Made by a program: the position numbers and the translations under genes
Part shown: positions 35,302 through 44,660 of the stretch, one piece after another
Position numbering within the stretch: position 1 is the first letter of the stretch
How the letters are laid out: every line of letters starts with the position of its first letter
The notes under the pieces: model-generated
The model's input: the letters and a program-made list of their open reading frames with translations, nothing else
Databases searched by the model: none
Told to the model about the DNA's origin: nothing
Source of the DNA: Pseudomonadota bacterium
GTDB lineage: Bacteria; Pseudomonadota; Gammaproteobacteria; UBA1113
Reading direction: 5' to 3'
NCBI GenBank assembly: GCA_021782495.1
Contig: JAJXUV010000003.1
Location: forward strand, 1 to 64,000
Length of the DNA: 64,000 nt

Positions 35302-35886
35302 ATGTTTAAAATATACTTAACCGCGTTGCTTGCCATTATTCTTGTGGGATTAAATGGGTGTTTAAATGAGGAACAAGCTGTAATGCTAGCGAGTAAAAAG
35401 GGCATTGACCTTCAATCTAAGCAGCAACAACATATAGTCTATCAGCTACCGCCTCAATATCAGTGGAAATTAGGCGCTCAAACCTTACAAGGAATAAACA
35501 CCACACATGTTTATATTCCTGTAGGCGAGTCTATAACCCACTGGACGCAATCTATTGGGGATTACTATTTCGGTAATACTTCAACACGACAATTGACGGT
35601 AGAACAATCTATTAATACGCAGAAATCCTTTTTGCAGCAGCAATGTAATATGGCAGAATGGACGATCACCAAAAATAGTGATAGCGATATTACCTACACT
35701 ACAAAGGTCTCTGATTGCCACGGGGCTGATATTTCTGCACAGCTTATTATTTCTAGAACTTGGCAAGGAAAAGATGGGATTTATACTCTAACCTATGGCG
35801 CAATACCCGCTATATTTACTAAGTCATTGAAAAATCTTATGGAAAGTACCATTCGAAATGCTTCCTTACAAGACAATAATGGATAA
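35302..35886 (+). CDS. Unrecognised lipoprotein
   Basis: 194 aa. Lipoprotein signal MFKIYLTALLAIILVGLNGC with the lipid cysteine at residue 20. The mature part is a mixed, strand-rich domain with a pair of cysteines (CNMAEW, SDCHGAD) that could form a disulphide. No family recognised. TAAGGA lies ten bases before the ATG; an intrinsic terminator follows. It is monocistronic. Confidence 0.72.
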   Translation: MFKIYLTALLAIILVGLNGCLNEEQAVMLASKKGIDLQSKQQQHIVYQLPPQYQWKLGAQTLQGINTTHVYIPVGESITHWTQSIGDYYFGNTSTRQLTVEQSINTQKSFLQQQCNMAEWTITKNSDSDITYTTKVSDCHGADISAQLIISRTWQGKDGIYTLTYGAIPAIFTKSLKNLMESTIRNASLQDNNG

Positions 35887-35894
35887 TAGTGCTT

Positions 35895-35923
35895 AAAAAA
35901 GCCCAGTGTTGTGGGCTTTTTGT
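35895..35923 (+). terminator. Intrinsic terminator of the lipoprotein gene
   Basis: AAAAGCCCA pairs with TGGGCTTTT with a short GTGTTG loop, followed by a T-rich tail, nine bases past the stop. Confidence 0.85.
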
Positions 35924-36004
35924 TTAGAGATTAAGAAACCCTATCTGGGGCCTTGCGTCTATCACTACTTCTCGGTTCCCGGGCAAAGGCTCTCGATGAC
36001 AAAT

Positions 36005-36700
36005 TCAGAGACTATACTTCGCTCTCATAGCACTCACCCACTTTCCTCTGGGAGATTCGGCCAATTCATAGGGGGCAAAAGGCGCCAAAATGGCCTCTAA
36101 TACACCCAAAGCCTGTTTCAATGCCCTAGACTCTTCGGCACTTAAAGCTTCCTTAGCCCCTTCTGAAGTCATTGAACGGACGCGCCTTAACAGCACTTCT
36201 TGAAGGGCAATATTTTCCGGCGTGGGGTCTCTGGAACAGGTGCCATAAATGCCTTGCAAATACCGTTGCCACTCATTTTCCAAAAAAGTCTCTGTCTGAG
36301 CACTATCATAGCCTTGCAAAACATCAGCAAAAGCATCCAACTCTTTGAGTTTTGTTAAATAATGCTGTTTAAAATCGGCACTCCAGGCCTGCGCTATCTC
36401 GATTAAAGGCATGTAGCGATGCAAAATCACCAAATCATGTAACAACAATAAATGACGCGGATGATAATAATAGATAATTTTATTCGAACACCGCTGCGTA
36501 CTTAAAAAAGAATGCAGTGTGAAATTTTCTTTCCATTCATAAGAATGTTGCGGCAAACAACCCGCTTCGATGTAAGCAAAAAAATCTTTCTTTTCAACAT
36601 CCGCTGTTTTTAACAAATGCGCCAAAGTACAATAATACTGTTGCAAATACACTTCATTTATTTTGGGATCGTACAAATTAAGCTCCTGTTTTTGCGTCAC
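36005..36700 (-). CDS. Unrecognised protein in the mla operon
   Basis: 231 aa, soluble, mostly helical. I do not recognise it firmly; the segment EAGCLPQHSYEW resembles the LPxxSY segment of the poorly known DUF6058 group. It overlaps the 3' end of mlaD by 23 bases and so belongs to the mlaFED unit, in the place where mlaC and mlaB would normally be. It shows neither the MlaC signal peptide nor the STAS pattern of MlaB. Many codons late in the gene are acidic/alanine-rich. Confidence 0.6.
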   Translation of the reverse strand: MTQKQELNLYDPKINEVYLQQYYCTLAHLLKTADVEKKDFFAYIEAGCLPQHSYEWKENFTLHSFLSTQRCSNKIIYYYHPRHLLLLHDLVILHRYMPLIEIAQAWSADFKQHYLTKLKELDAFADVLQGYDSAQTETFLENEWQRYLQGIYGTCSRDPTPENIALQEVLLRRVRSMTSEGAKEALSAEESRALKQALGVLEAILAPFAPYELAESPRGKWVSAMRAKYSL

Positions 36701-37163
36701 TGCTTTTATCTTTATTCACACTAAACAAAAACTGGCCTATCATTTGCTCCAAAATAAGTGCCGAATGGGTTTCGCGAATGGCGTCGCCTTCTCTTAAAAA
36801 TTGCTCGTCAAATCCAGGCGATATGGAAATATAATTGGCGCCTAACAATCCCGCGGTTAAAATACTCGCTGAACTGTCTTTGGGAATATAATCGGCGCGC
36901 TCATTCATGCGTAAAGTGACCGCGGCTCGATACGTTTTAGGATCCAAAACAATAGAAGCCACTTGTCCAACCTTAACGCCGGCAATCGTTACCGGTGCAC
37001 GCACTTTTAAATCGCCGATGTTGTCAAATTGTGCTTTGACATTGTAACCTTTATTGCCTTGATACGTTGTCAAATCGCTCACTTGGAAAGCGAGCATCAA
37101 CAAACCTGCAATGGCCAATAATATAAAAAACCCCACTAAAGTTTCTAAATATTTTTGTCCCAC
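36678..37163 (-). CDS. mlaD: Phospholipid transport MCE protein MlaD
   Basis: 161 aa. One N-terminal membrane anchor (FFILLAIAGLLMLAFQVSDL) and one MCE domain (YNVKAQFDNIGDLKVRAPVT, IAGVKVGQVASI, LLGANYISISPG). MlaD forms the hexameric periplasmic ring on the MlaFE inner-membrane complex, moving phospholipids between membranes for outer-membrane lipid asymmetry. One base separates it from mlaE. Confidence 0.92.
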   Translation of the reverse strand: MGQKYLETLVGFFILLAIAGLLMLAFQVSDLTTYQGNKGYNVKAQFDNIGDLKVRAPVTIAGVKVGQVASIVLDPKTYRAAVTLRMNERADYIPKDSSASILTAGLLGANYISISPGFDEQFLREGDAIRETHSALILEQMIGQFLFSVNKDKSSDAKTGA

Positions 37164-37164
37164 G

Positions 37165-37947
37165 CTACCATCCCCCCATCATCATTGCTGTTAATACAAA
37201 ATCCAAACCCAATACAATCAAAGAAGAATATACGACGGTCCGCGTTGTGGCATGGCTGATGCCTTCCGCCGTTGGCTGCGCCGCTGCTCCTTGATACACC
37301 GCCATCCAAGTGATCACCACACCGAAGACGGCGCTTTTAATCAAACCATTAAGCACATCCAATCTGAAATTCACACCCATTTGCATGTTGCTCCAAAAAG
37401 CCCCTGCATCCACACCCAACCATTTTACGCCGATCAAATCGCCGCCCCAAATGGCCACCGCGCAAAAGATGATGGTCAATAAAGGCATGCTGATAAATCC
37501 GCCCAACAAACGAGGCAACATAATACGTCCCAAGGGATCCACACCCATCATTTCCATCGCACTCAATTGTTCCGTGGCTTTCATCAAACCAATTTCTGCT
37601 GTTAACGCAGATCCTGCGCGCCCCGCAAACAACAAAGCCGTGACAACAGGACCCAATTCTCGCACCACACTTAAAGCTACCATTTGTCCCAATTCACTGG
37701 TCACACTGAATTTATTTAAAATATTAAAACCTTGCAAACCGATTACCATTCCGATAAACAATGCAGAAACGATGATGATCGGCAAAGACAAAACACCCGA
37801 ATTAAATAAGCTGTACGCCAATAAATGCAAACCTCGGCCTGCTCGAGGTTTACGACACACAGATCGCGATAGAAAAAATCCACTTCGCCCCAATTCGGTG
37901 CAAATAGAAAGTCCGGCGCGACCTACGTATTGTACAAACTTAATCAT
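37165..37947 (-). CDS. mlaE: Phospholipid transport permease MlaE
   Basis: 260 aa, MlaE/YrbE-family permease with several membrane helices. Conserved segments seen: LSLPIIIVSALFIGMVIGLQ, SVVRELGPVVTALLFAGRAG, AEIGLMKATEQLSAMEMMGV. Works with MlaF (ATPase) and MlaD. It overlaps mlaF by eight bases. Confidence 0.93.
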   Translation of the reverse strand: MIKFVQYVGRAGLSICTELGRSGFFLSRSVCRKPRAGRGLHLLAYSLFNSGVLSLPIIIVSALFIGMVIGLQGFNILNKFSVTSELGQMVALSVVRELGPVVTALLFAGRAGSALTAEIGLMKATEQLSAMEMMGVDPLGRIMLPRLLGGFISMPLLTIIFCAVAIWGGDLIGVKWLGVDAGAFWSNMQMGVNFRLDVLNGLIKSAVFGVVITWMAVYQGAAAQPTAEGISHATTRTVVYSSLIVLGLDFVLTAMMMGGW

Positions 37948-38755
37948 TTACTTCTCCTGGAGCACTGAGTAAATCGGCGCGCAATTCAGGGGCTGGATAA
38001 TGAAAAGGAACCACGCCATCGGCCAAACCATGCATAAATTGTTGGACATGTGGATTGGGATCTTGCATTAAATGAGAAGGATGACCCGCACCCACCACTT
38101 TGCCGCCAGCCAAAATATAGATTTGATCGGCAATGCTTGCGGTTTCTGGTACATCGTGCGAAACAATAACCGTCGTTGATTGTAAGACTTCATTTAATTC
38201 TTGAATTAATTTCACCAAGACGCCCATTAAAATGGGATCTTGGCCCGTAAAAGGCTCATCGTACAAAATCAATAAGGGATCCAAAGCAATGGCCCGCGCC
38301 AAAGCGGCACGCCGAGCCATCCCGCCAGACAACTCACTGGGGTATAAATTTCGAGCACCGCGCAAACCTACTGCTTCTAATTTTAATAAGACAATGTCGC
38401 GGATCAAGGATTCGGACAACTGGGTATGTTCTCGCAAAGGAAAAGCTACATTCTCAAAAACTGTTAAATGTGTAAATAACGCCCCATTTTGAAAAAGCAT
38501 CCCTATTTTTCGCCGAATTTTGTATAATTCTTTGCGTGACAAACGATTAATGCATTGCTCAGCAAAATAAATATTGCCCTGATTTGGCTTTAATTGACCC
38601 GTTAATAGCCTTAATAGGGTTGTTTTTCCGGTACCGCTAGGCCCCATAATGGCTGTGATTTTTCCTTGTTCAATATTTAGACTGACATTGTCCAATACCT
38701 GATGCCCGCCATGGGCAAAGGAAAGATTTTCAACGCGGATTAAGGATTGAGACAT
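37940..38755 (-). CDS. mlaF: Phospholipid transport ATPase MlaF
   Basis: 271 aa from the ATG at 38755 (MSQSLIRVENLSFAHGG), preceded by GGAGGAAAA. A longer reading from 38806 would start inside a dispersed CATTGCGAGGAG repeat and is rejected. Walker A GPSGTGKTT, signature LSGGMARRAALARA, Walker B LILYDEPFTGQDP and the H-loop VSHDVPE are present. It energises MlaE. mlaB and mlaC are not in the window. Confidence 0.92.
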   Translation of the reverse strand: MSQSLIRVENLSFAHGGHQVLDNVSLNIEQGKITAIMGPSGTGKTTLLRLLTGQLKPNQGNIYFAEQCINRLSRKELYKIRRKIGMLFQNGALFTHLTVFENVAFPLREHTQLSESLIRDIVLLKLEAVGLRGARNLYPSELSGGMARRAALARAIALDPLLILYDEPFTGQDPILMGVLVKLIQELNEVLQSTTVIVSHDVPETASIADQIYILAGGKVVGAGHPSHLMQDPNPHVQQFMHGLADGVVPFHYPAPELRADLLSAPGEVND

Positions 38756-38778
38756 AAATTTTCCTCCTCTAGGGGCTG

Positions 38779-38812
38779 TCATTGCGAGGAGCTTGCGACG
38801 AAGCAATCCAGG
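38779..38812. repeat. CATTGCGAGGAG-family repeat copy
   Basis: TCATTGCGAGGAGCTTGCGA then CGAAGCAATCCAGG, just upstream of the mlaF ribosome-binding site. The reverse copy at 34001-34033 is nearly identical. Confidence 0.75.
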
Positions 38813-38981
38813 AAGTTCTTGAATGATGGCTCATAGGGACTTGCATATAAAGTACTTTTTAACAAAATTTGTAATTTAGAATTATAATCCAATGTCCCTT
38901 TCATAGCAATCCTTCCATTATTCCCGAAAATATGTTATAGTTAGGTCAAAATTTTAGCGAAGTGCGGAGCATCTACCCCTT

Positions 38982-40664
38982 ATGGCTCAAAAATCTGATT
39001 ATTTAATTTACGGTGTAGACGATAAAGTACCCATTTTACAGCTCATTTTATACGGCTTACAAATGGCTTCTTGTTCCGCAGGTTCTTTGGTCATGCCTGT
39101 GGTCATTGCACGTACAGCGGGTGTTTCAAATGGCGTCGCGATCAGTTTAGTGGCCGTTTCCATGATAGCTTGGGCGCTTGGGGCAATCATACAAGCTTAT
39201 CCCAAATGGGGTTCCGGTTATCTTGCAATCCCCAACAATTCAGGTACTTACCTGGGTCCTTCAATATTGGCCGCAGAAAAAGGCGGTTTGGCTTTGGTCG
39301 CTGGCATGACCCTATTGGGCGGCTTATGTCATACGCTAGTGGCCAGAATTTTACAATACATTCGGCGCTGGATCCCCCCTGAAATTGGTGCGGTGGTCTT
39401 ATTGTTGATCGGGATTCAATTAGGGCAAATGGGCTTAGATGAAATGTTCAAACAAAAGAGCCCCGATCCACTCCCCGGACTCTCCCCACAATACATCGGC
39501 ATGTTGACCATAGCCATCATGCTCGTGTGTACTTTGGCTTTTAAAAAAACCTTGGGACGATACTGCGTTTTGATTGGCATTGCGGTGGGTTATTTAAGTA
39601 CCTTGCTGGTCGGTTATTCTGGTAGCAGTTTGAAATTGAGTCTCTTGGCAAGCGCGCCTTGGTTTGGCTTTCCACAATTGGCTGCTTCAGGGTATGCCTT
39701 TAAAACGAGTTTAATTTTGCCCTTTTTTATTGCAGGGCTTATTTCAGCGGTAAAAAGCACAAGTCTTCTGACAGCAGCGCAACGCGGAAACGATGTCAAT
39801 TGGACGAAACCCGATATGAAAAATTTGGCCAAAGGCAATGTCGCGGATGGCATTGGTTGCATGATTTCGGGCGCTTTAGGTTCAATGGGGCAAAATATTT
39901 CTTCAAGCAGTGTGGGTATTCCCATCCAAACGGGTGCAACTTCTCGTAGCATTGGTTACAGTTTTGCAGCCATTTTTTTAATATTGGCTTTTTGCCCTAA
40001 ATTTATCGCCATTTTCTTGGCCGTGCCAGACACCATCATTGGCGCGATGTTGTTATTCACTGGAGTCACCGTGTTTATGGGTGGCCAAGAAATTTTGCAA
40101 TTAAAAAAATTAAACAATCGAATGTCTTTGTTAGTTGGTTTTTCTTTTTTATTAGGTTTGGGGTTTCCTTTGCATCCTGAATACTCTGCGAGTTTTCCGA
40201 GCTGGAGCCAAAACATTACGGGTTCTTCTTACACGGTCGCTGCCCTCACAGGTATTTTTTTGAATGCCTGTTTTCAAATTGGCATACACAAGAAATTACG
40301 CTTTCACATCAGGCCTTTGCAAACAAAATTAGTTAATGTGGATAAAACCATTCACGATTTTATGGTCAAACATCATATTCCTTTGGAATTTGTACAAAGC
40401 GCCAGCATCACCGTTAAAAACACAATACAACTCTTAATGAAAGAAAACTTAATGCAAGATGATGTGTTGGCTGTTAAATTGAGTTTCAACAGTGTCGTCT
40501 TAAAAATCTCCTTGAGTTATCATGGAAAAGCACTAAGCACGAATATCATGACCTTACACAAAATGGACAGTGAGTCAGAACAAAATCACCATCGCGCACA
40601 CTGGCATAAAACACACTTCAAGCGAGGCAAGACGAACTTGATTTATGGATTTGATATTGCCTAG
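38982..40664 (+). CDS. NCS2-family nucleobase permease
   Basis: 560 aa, about 12-14 membrane helices. Xanthine/uracil permease family (NCS2): PVVIARTAGVSNGVAISLVA near the start and the QNISSSSVGIPIQTGATSRS segment (about residue 305) in place of the usual NxGVxxxTGVxSR. Residues 445-560 are a non-membrane tail unusual for NCS2 carriers (NTIQLLMKENLMQDDVLAVK, LSYHGKALS), loosely like a histidine-kinase-type ATPase fold. Likely transports purines or pyrimidines; the exact substrate is unknown. Confidence 0.8.
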   Translation: MAQKSDYLIYGVDDKVPILQLILYGLQMASCSAGSLVMPVVIARTAGVSNGVAISLVAVSMIAWALGAIIQAYPKWGSGYLAIPNNSGTYLGPSILAAEKGGLALVAGMTLLGGLCHTLVARILQYIRRWIPPEIGAVVLLLIGIQLGQMGLDEMFKQKSPDPLPGLSPQYIGMLTIAIMLVCTLAFKKTLGRYCVLIGIAVGYLSTLLVGYSGSSLKLSLLASAPWFGFPQLAASGYAFKTSLILPFFIAGLISAVKSTSLLTAAQRGNDVNWTKPDMKNLAKGNVADGIGCMISGALGSMGQNISSSSVGIPIQTGATSRSIGYSFAAIFLILAFCPKFIAIFLAVPDTIIGAMLLFTGVTVFMGGQEILQLKKLNNRMSLLVGFSFLLGLGFPLHPEYSASFPSWSQNITGSSYTVAALTGIFLNACFQIGIHKKLRFHIRPLQTKLVNVDKTIHDFMVKHHIPLEFVQSASITVKNTIQLLMKENLMQDDVLAVKLSFNSVVLKISLSYHGKALSTNIMTLHKMDSESEQNHHRAHWHKTHFKRGKTNLIYGFDIA

Positions 40665-40670
40665 TCAAAC

Positions 40671-40705
40671 CGTTATTGCGAGTAAAGCGTGGCAATCGCA
40701 ATGAC
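40671..40705. repeat. Degenerate CATTGCGAG repeat
   Basis: CGTTATTGCGAGT pairs with ATCGCAATGACG around AAAGCGTGGCA, between the permease and mutS. Palindromic, related to the copies at 33041, 34001 and 38779. Confidence 0.55.
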
Positions 40706-40741
40706 GTCACAGGATATTTAAGCTAAAAGGAAATCAAAATA

Positions 40742-43177
40742 ATGTCCACCCATACGCCCATGATACAACAGTATTTGAGTATCAAAAACAATTATAAAGA
40801 TATGCTTTTATTTTATCGAATGGGCGATTTTTATGAAATGTTTTTTGAAGACGCCATAGAAGCCGCCGCTTTATTGAATATCACTCTGACACAACGCGGT
40901 CAATCAGCCGGAGAACCCATTCCGATGGCCGGTGTTCCTTTTCACGCCGTGGATGGTTATTTGGCAAAATTGGTGCGCTTGGGTTGCAGTGTCGCCATTT
41001 GCGAACAAATGGGTGAAGACACCGCTGGCAAAGGCCCGATGAAACGTGAAGTCACGCGCATTATTACGCCGGGAACTCTCACCGAAGAAGCTTTATTAAA
41101 TGCTAAAGACGACAATATTTTACTAGCCATTCACACAGCCAAAGATCGTTATGGATTAGCGTGTTTGGAACTAAGTCGCGGTCAATTTGAGATAAGCGAA
41201 TTAGACAATTTAGAATCGCTATTAGCGGAATTAACACGCTTAAATCCGGCGGAAATTCTCATTCAAGGCGATCAAAAAGTTCCTCATTATTTGCAAGGTT
41301 TTCACGTCAACAAACGCCCGCCTTGGGATTTTAATTTAGACACAGCAATCAAAACGCTTAAACAACAATTCAATGTGCAAAATCTACAGTCTTTTGGTTG
41401 TGAACATTTAGAACTTGCCACTACAGCGGCAGGCGTATTGCTGCGTTATGCCATTCAAACCCAATGTGGCACTTTACAGCATTTGCAAAAACTGCGTGTT
41501 ATTTCACATCAAGATTATGTCATGATAGATGCGGCGAGTCGACGCAATTTAGAAATCAGTCAAAGTTTGCATGACAAAGCCTCGCATACCCTACGCGCTA
41601 TTTTAGACAAAACCCAAACGCCAATGGGTTCTCGATTGCTACATCGCTGGTTGAATCAACCTTTGCGCGATCTGTCTTTATTGAAAGAACGTCAAGAAGC
41701 CATTCAATCGCTTTTAAAGCATTATCATTCCTTAAATCCTTTGTTAAAGCCTATTGCCGACATTGAACGTATTTTAACGCGTGTTTCTTTACACACGGCC
41801 AAACCTCGAGATTTATTGAAATTAAAAGAAAGTCTAAGTGCTTTACCGATTATCAAAAATAATTTAAAAACCCAGGGTTCTCATTTATTAAATGCCCTGC
41901 AATCGCATTTACACGTATTTCCAGAATTAACACAACTCTTGACTAAAGCCATTACGGCAGAACCCGCGACACTGATTCGCGAAGGTGGTGTTATCGCTGA
42001 GGGCTTTGATGAAACTTTGGATGAATTAAGACAATTGAGCACTCAGGCCGATTCTTTTTTAATTCAATTGGAGCAACAAGAAAGACAACGAACCGGATTG
42101 AGTTCTTTGAAAGTGGGCTTCAATAAAATTCATGGGTTTTACATTGAAATCAGTCGTGTCCAAGCGGAATCAGCGCCTCACCATTACATGCGCCGACAAA
42201 CTTTAAAAAATGCAGAGCGTTTTATTACGCCAGAATTAAAATCTTTTGAAGACAAGGTGTTGAGTGCTGAAGCCAAAGCTTTGGCGCGTGAAAAAGAATT
42301 GTACGAACAATTATTGGATCGCATCAATCAAGAATTGAATGCCTTACAACAATTGGCCGCAGCTTTGGCGCAATTGGATGTTTTGGTGAATTTGGCCGAA
42401 CGTGCAGAGACTTTGGAATTGCACTGCCCTACTTTAAGTGAAGAACCAGGTATTTTCATTCGACAAGGTCGGCATTTGGTCGTCGAAGCCTATTTGGAAG
42501 AACCCTTTATCGCCAATGACACGCAGTTAACGCCGCAAAAACGCTTGCAAATTATTACAGGACCAAACATGGGCGGGAAATCCACCTACATGCGCCAAGT
42601 GGCTATCATTGCTTTGTTGGCGCAAATCGGTAGTTTTGTTCCCGCACAAGAAGCGCGCATGGGATTGGTCGATAGAATTTTTACCCGCATTGGAGCTTCC
42701 GACAATCTCACCCAAAAACAATCGACCTTTATGGTGGAAATGACAGAAACAGCCACTATTTTAAGACAAGCCACGCCGCACAGTTTGGTGTTGATGGATG
42801 AAATCGGTCGAGGCACCAGTACCTTTGATGGTTTGTCGCTGGCTTATGCCTGTGCCGAATATTTGGCTGAAAGCAATCAAAGTTTAACTTTATTTGCCAC
42901 GCATTTTTTTGAATTGACGCATTTGGCCAATCAATTAAAATGTGTGATCAATTTGCATGTGAGTGCCAGTGATAAAGACGGCAACATTGTTTTTTTACAC
43001 CGCATCGAATCGGGCCCTGCTTCTCAAAGTTATGGATTACACGTCGCGCAATTGGCCGGGATCCCGGAAGTCGTGATTCGAAAAGCGTATAGTAAATTGA
43101 AGCAATTTGAGAAAAATGAGCAAGATAAACAAGGATTCTGTTATCCCTGCGAAAGCAGGGATCCAGTTATCAATTAG
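40742..43177 (+). CDS. mutS: DNA mismatch repair protein MutS (shortened C-terminus)
   Basis: 811 aa against about 853 in E. coli. The mismatch-reading domain ([15 protein letters not shown], with the Phe-x-Glu motif in FYEMF), Walker [41 protein letters not shown] and [10 protein letters not shown] are all intact. Homology ends near [14 protein letters not shown]; the last 15 residues ([15 protein letters not shown]) are encoded by the palindrome at 43145-43202, which also supplies the stop. The C-terminal tetramerisation segment is therefore missing. Core repair activity should remain. Confidence 0.95.
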   Translation: MSTHTPMIQQYLSIKNNYKDMLLFYRMGDFYEMFFEDAIEAAALLNITLTQRGQSAGEPIPMAGVPFHAVDGYLAKLVRLGCSVAICEQMGEDTAGKGPMKREVTRIITPGTLTEEALLNAKDDNILLAIHTAKDRYGLACLELSRGQFEISELDNLESLLAELTRLNPAEILIQGDQKVPHYLQGFHVNKRPPWDFNLDTAIKTLKQQFNVQNLQSFGCEHLELATTAAGVLLRYAIQTQCGTLQHLQKLRVISHQDYVMIDAASRRNLEISQSLHDKASHTLRAILDKTQTPMGSRLLHRWLNQPLRDLSLLKERQEAIQSLLKHYHSLNPLLKPIADIERILTRVSLHTAKPRDLLKLKESLSALPIIKNNLKTQGSHLLNALQSHLHVFPELTQLLTKAITAEPATLIREGGVIAEGFDETLDELRQLSTQADSFLIQLEQQERQRTGLSSLKVGFNKIHGFYIEISRVQAESAPHHYMRRQTLKNAERFITPELKSFEDKVLSAEAKALAREKELYEQLLDRINQELNALQQLAAALAQLDVLVNLAERAETLELHCPTLSEEPGIFIRQGRHLVVEAYLEEPFIANDTQLTPQKRLQIITGPNMGGKSTYMRQVAIIALLAQIGSFVPAQEARMGLVDRIFTRIGASDNLTQKQSTFMVEMTETATILRQATPHSLVLMDEIGRGTSTFDGLSLAYACAEYLAESNQSLTLFATHFFELTHLANQLKCVINLHVSASDKDGNIVFLHRIESGPASQSYGLHVAQLAGIPEVVIRKAYSKLKQFEKNEQDKQGFCYPCESRDPVIN

Positions 43178-43202
43178 AGACTGGATCCCTGCTTTTGCAG
43201 GG
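43145..43202. repeat. Palindrome (CCCTGCGAAAGCAGGG family) at the 3' end of mutS
   Basis: The 22-base arms 43145-43166 and 43181-43202 are inverted complements with one mismatch; the 14-nt loop holds the mutS TAG stop. The same core CCCTGCGAAAGCAGGG occurs at 53847-53862 between uppS and cdsA. A nested CCCTGC-GAAA-GCAGGG hairpin lies in each arm. Confidence 0.85.
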
Positions 43203-43269
43203 ATGACAAAATCTACATTTATTATTTCGTAGGTTGAATAAAGATTTAGTTTTAAAGAGAGATGTTCAT

Positions 43270-44067
43270 ATGACTCAACTCACCCAACCCGGAAGCGATC
43301 TTTATTACAGTTGGTTATTCCTAGAAAAACCCAAAAAAGACGCGATTCATCGTTTACACACCTTTTGCCACACTTTAAATCGCCTCTTGCAATTAACAGA
43401 AAAAGACATTTTCAAAATCAAATGGGCTTGGTGGCAACAAGAATTGCATCACACATTTGAAGGCAAAGCCACACACCCAGATGCTATTGCTTTGCAAGAA
43501 GTGATTCAAACGTACAAAATACCGCAAACTTTGTTCATTGATTATTTAGATGGCATTTATCAACGCTATTCTTTAGATCATTGCTGTACGGAAGAAGATT
43601 TCAAAGCTTTTTCTTATAAAGACCAAGGCTTGTATCAAAGTCTTGCAGCGTATATTTATGGTTTCCAAGATCCTCAAGTATTGCATTATACCCGTACTAT
43701 TGGACTCGCCTTAAATTGGATGGATGAAATTTTACAAATAGGCGGAAATTTAAAACAAGATCGCGTTTTCTTGCCGCTCAGTTTTTTATCTGCGTGGCAA
43801 GAAACTTCGAGCAGCGCTGAGAAAGAAGCCTTATTAGATCAAGAAGCTAAAAAAGCTGTGAAGGCTTATGAAACGGCTTTGACACTTTTGCCACCGCGGG
43901 AGGCTTTGTCTCAATACCCGTCCCTTATTGAAGCCAAATTAAAATCTCGGCAATTATTGCTGAGTGAAGGACATTTCATTGATTTATTAACCAGTCACCA
44001 TGAATTAACGCCGCTTCGAAAATATTTAAGCAGTTGGTGGTATTGGCGAAGGTTGCAGAAAACTTGA
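43270..44067 (+). CDS. Squalene/phytoene-synthase-like protein, degenerate active site
   Basis: 265 aa from the ATG at 43270 (MTQLTQPGSDLYYSWLF), preceded by AGAGAG; a TTG 36 bases earlier is less likely. The fold-wide pattern of trans-isoprenyl head-to-head synthases is recognisable (LFLEKPKKDAIHRLHTFCH, GLALNWMDEILQ, QDRVFLPLSFL). Both Asp-rich motifs are eroded: the first reads DYLDGIYQRY, and the second has IGGN where DxxxD is expected. It may be a non-catalytic relative such as the NDUFAF6/assembly-factor type rather than an isoprenoid enzyme. Stands alone. Confidence 0.72.
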   Translation: MTQLTQPGSDLYYSWLFLEKPKKDAIHRLHTFCHTLNRLLQLTEKDIFKIKWAWWQQELHHTFEGKATHPDAIALQEVIQTYKIPQTLFIDYLDGIYQRYSLDHCCTEEDFKAFSYKDQGLYQSLAAYIYGFQDPQVLHYTRTIGLALNWMDEILQIGGNLKQDRVFLPLSFLSAWQETSSSAEKEALLDQEAKKAVKAYETALTLLPPREALSQYPSLIEAKLKSRQLLLSEGHFIDLLTSHHELTPLRKYLSSWWYWRRLQKT

Positions 44068-44120
44068 CTTTAGTCCTAAAAAACCAATCATGTCAGGAGG
44101 TGCAACCTTCTAGAAGCGGC

Positions 44121-44148
44121 AGTAAAGAAAACTTTAGTTTTCTTTACT
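44121..44148. terminator. Bidirectional terminator hairpin
   Basis: AGTAAAGAAAAC (44121-44132) pairs perfectly with GTTTTCTTTACT (44137-44148) with a TTTA loop. It lies between convergent genes and touches the stop codon of the gene at 44148. Confidence 0.6.
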
Positions 44149-44543
44149 CACTGCAATATACAGCTTGTTAATGACCATTGGGATTCCTCGCCTTCGTTAT
44201 TGCTCGGTCTTTCGTTATTAGGTGGTGAAGATGGGTGATGAAATTGCGAATATCGGTTATCACTGTTAGCTTGATTAGCTGCAGCGATTAATGGCTCACA
44301 TTCATCTATGTATTTTAACATCGTCTCAATATCTATTCCATATGGATTATATGCATATTCTTTCTCAACATTATTCCCTATCTTAAACTTTATAGTGCCG
44401 TACCCACGTCCATGGGATTCCATAGTTATAGTCGTTTTGGCACAGAACGCCTTTATTCTCCTTAGAGCTGAATCGACTCCTTCATCGGGATATTGATCTT
44501 GTTCAATTGTAATACCTTTGATACGCCAAGAATTATTTTTCAT
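44148..44543 (-). CDS. Unrecognised 131-aa protein
   Basis: No family recognised. Starts MKNNSWRIKGITIEQDQYPD with GGAGAAAAT before the ATG. N-terminal two thirds are a compact mixed domain; the C-terminal third is Ser/Pro/Asn-rich and disordered (HHPSSPPNNERPSNNEGEE). Ends in CILQ, a cysteine four residues from the end: this resembles a eukaryotic CaaX prenylation box, which some intracellular bacteria use on effectors; here it is only a resemblance. Confidence 0.6.
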   Translation of the reverse strand: MKNNSWRIKGITIEQDQYPDEGVDSALRRIKAFCAKTTITMESHGRGYGTIKFKIGNNVEKEYAYNPYGIDIETMLKYIDECEPLIAAANQANSDNRYSQFHHPSSPPNNERPSNNEGEESQWSLTSCILQ

Positions 44544-44660
44544 AATATTTTCTCCAAATTCCGTAAAAAAATTATAATAAGTTTTAATAAATATCTCTTT
44601 CGGTTAAGAGCCGATCGATTGAATGAAATTATAGCGTAAATTTATTCTCTATGTCAACTA

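Noticed and set aside
37310-37972. 220-codon plus-strand frame opposite mlaE
   Set aside because: Opposite-strand shadow of a conserved permease; no start signal.
38756-38806. Longer MlaF start
   Set aside because: The extra codons lie in a dispersed repeat and have no family support; GGAGG precedes the ATG at 38755.
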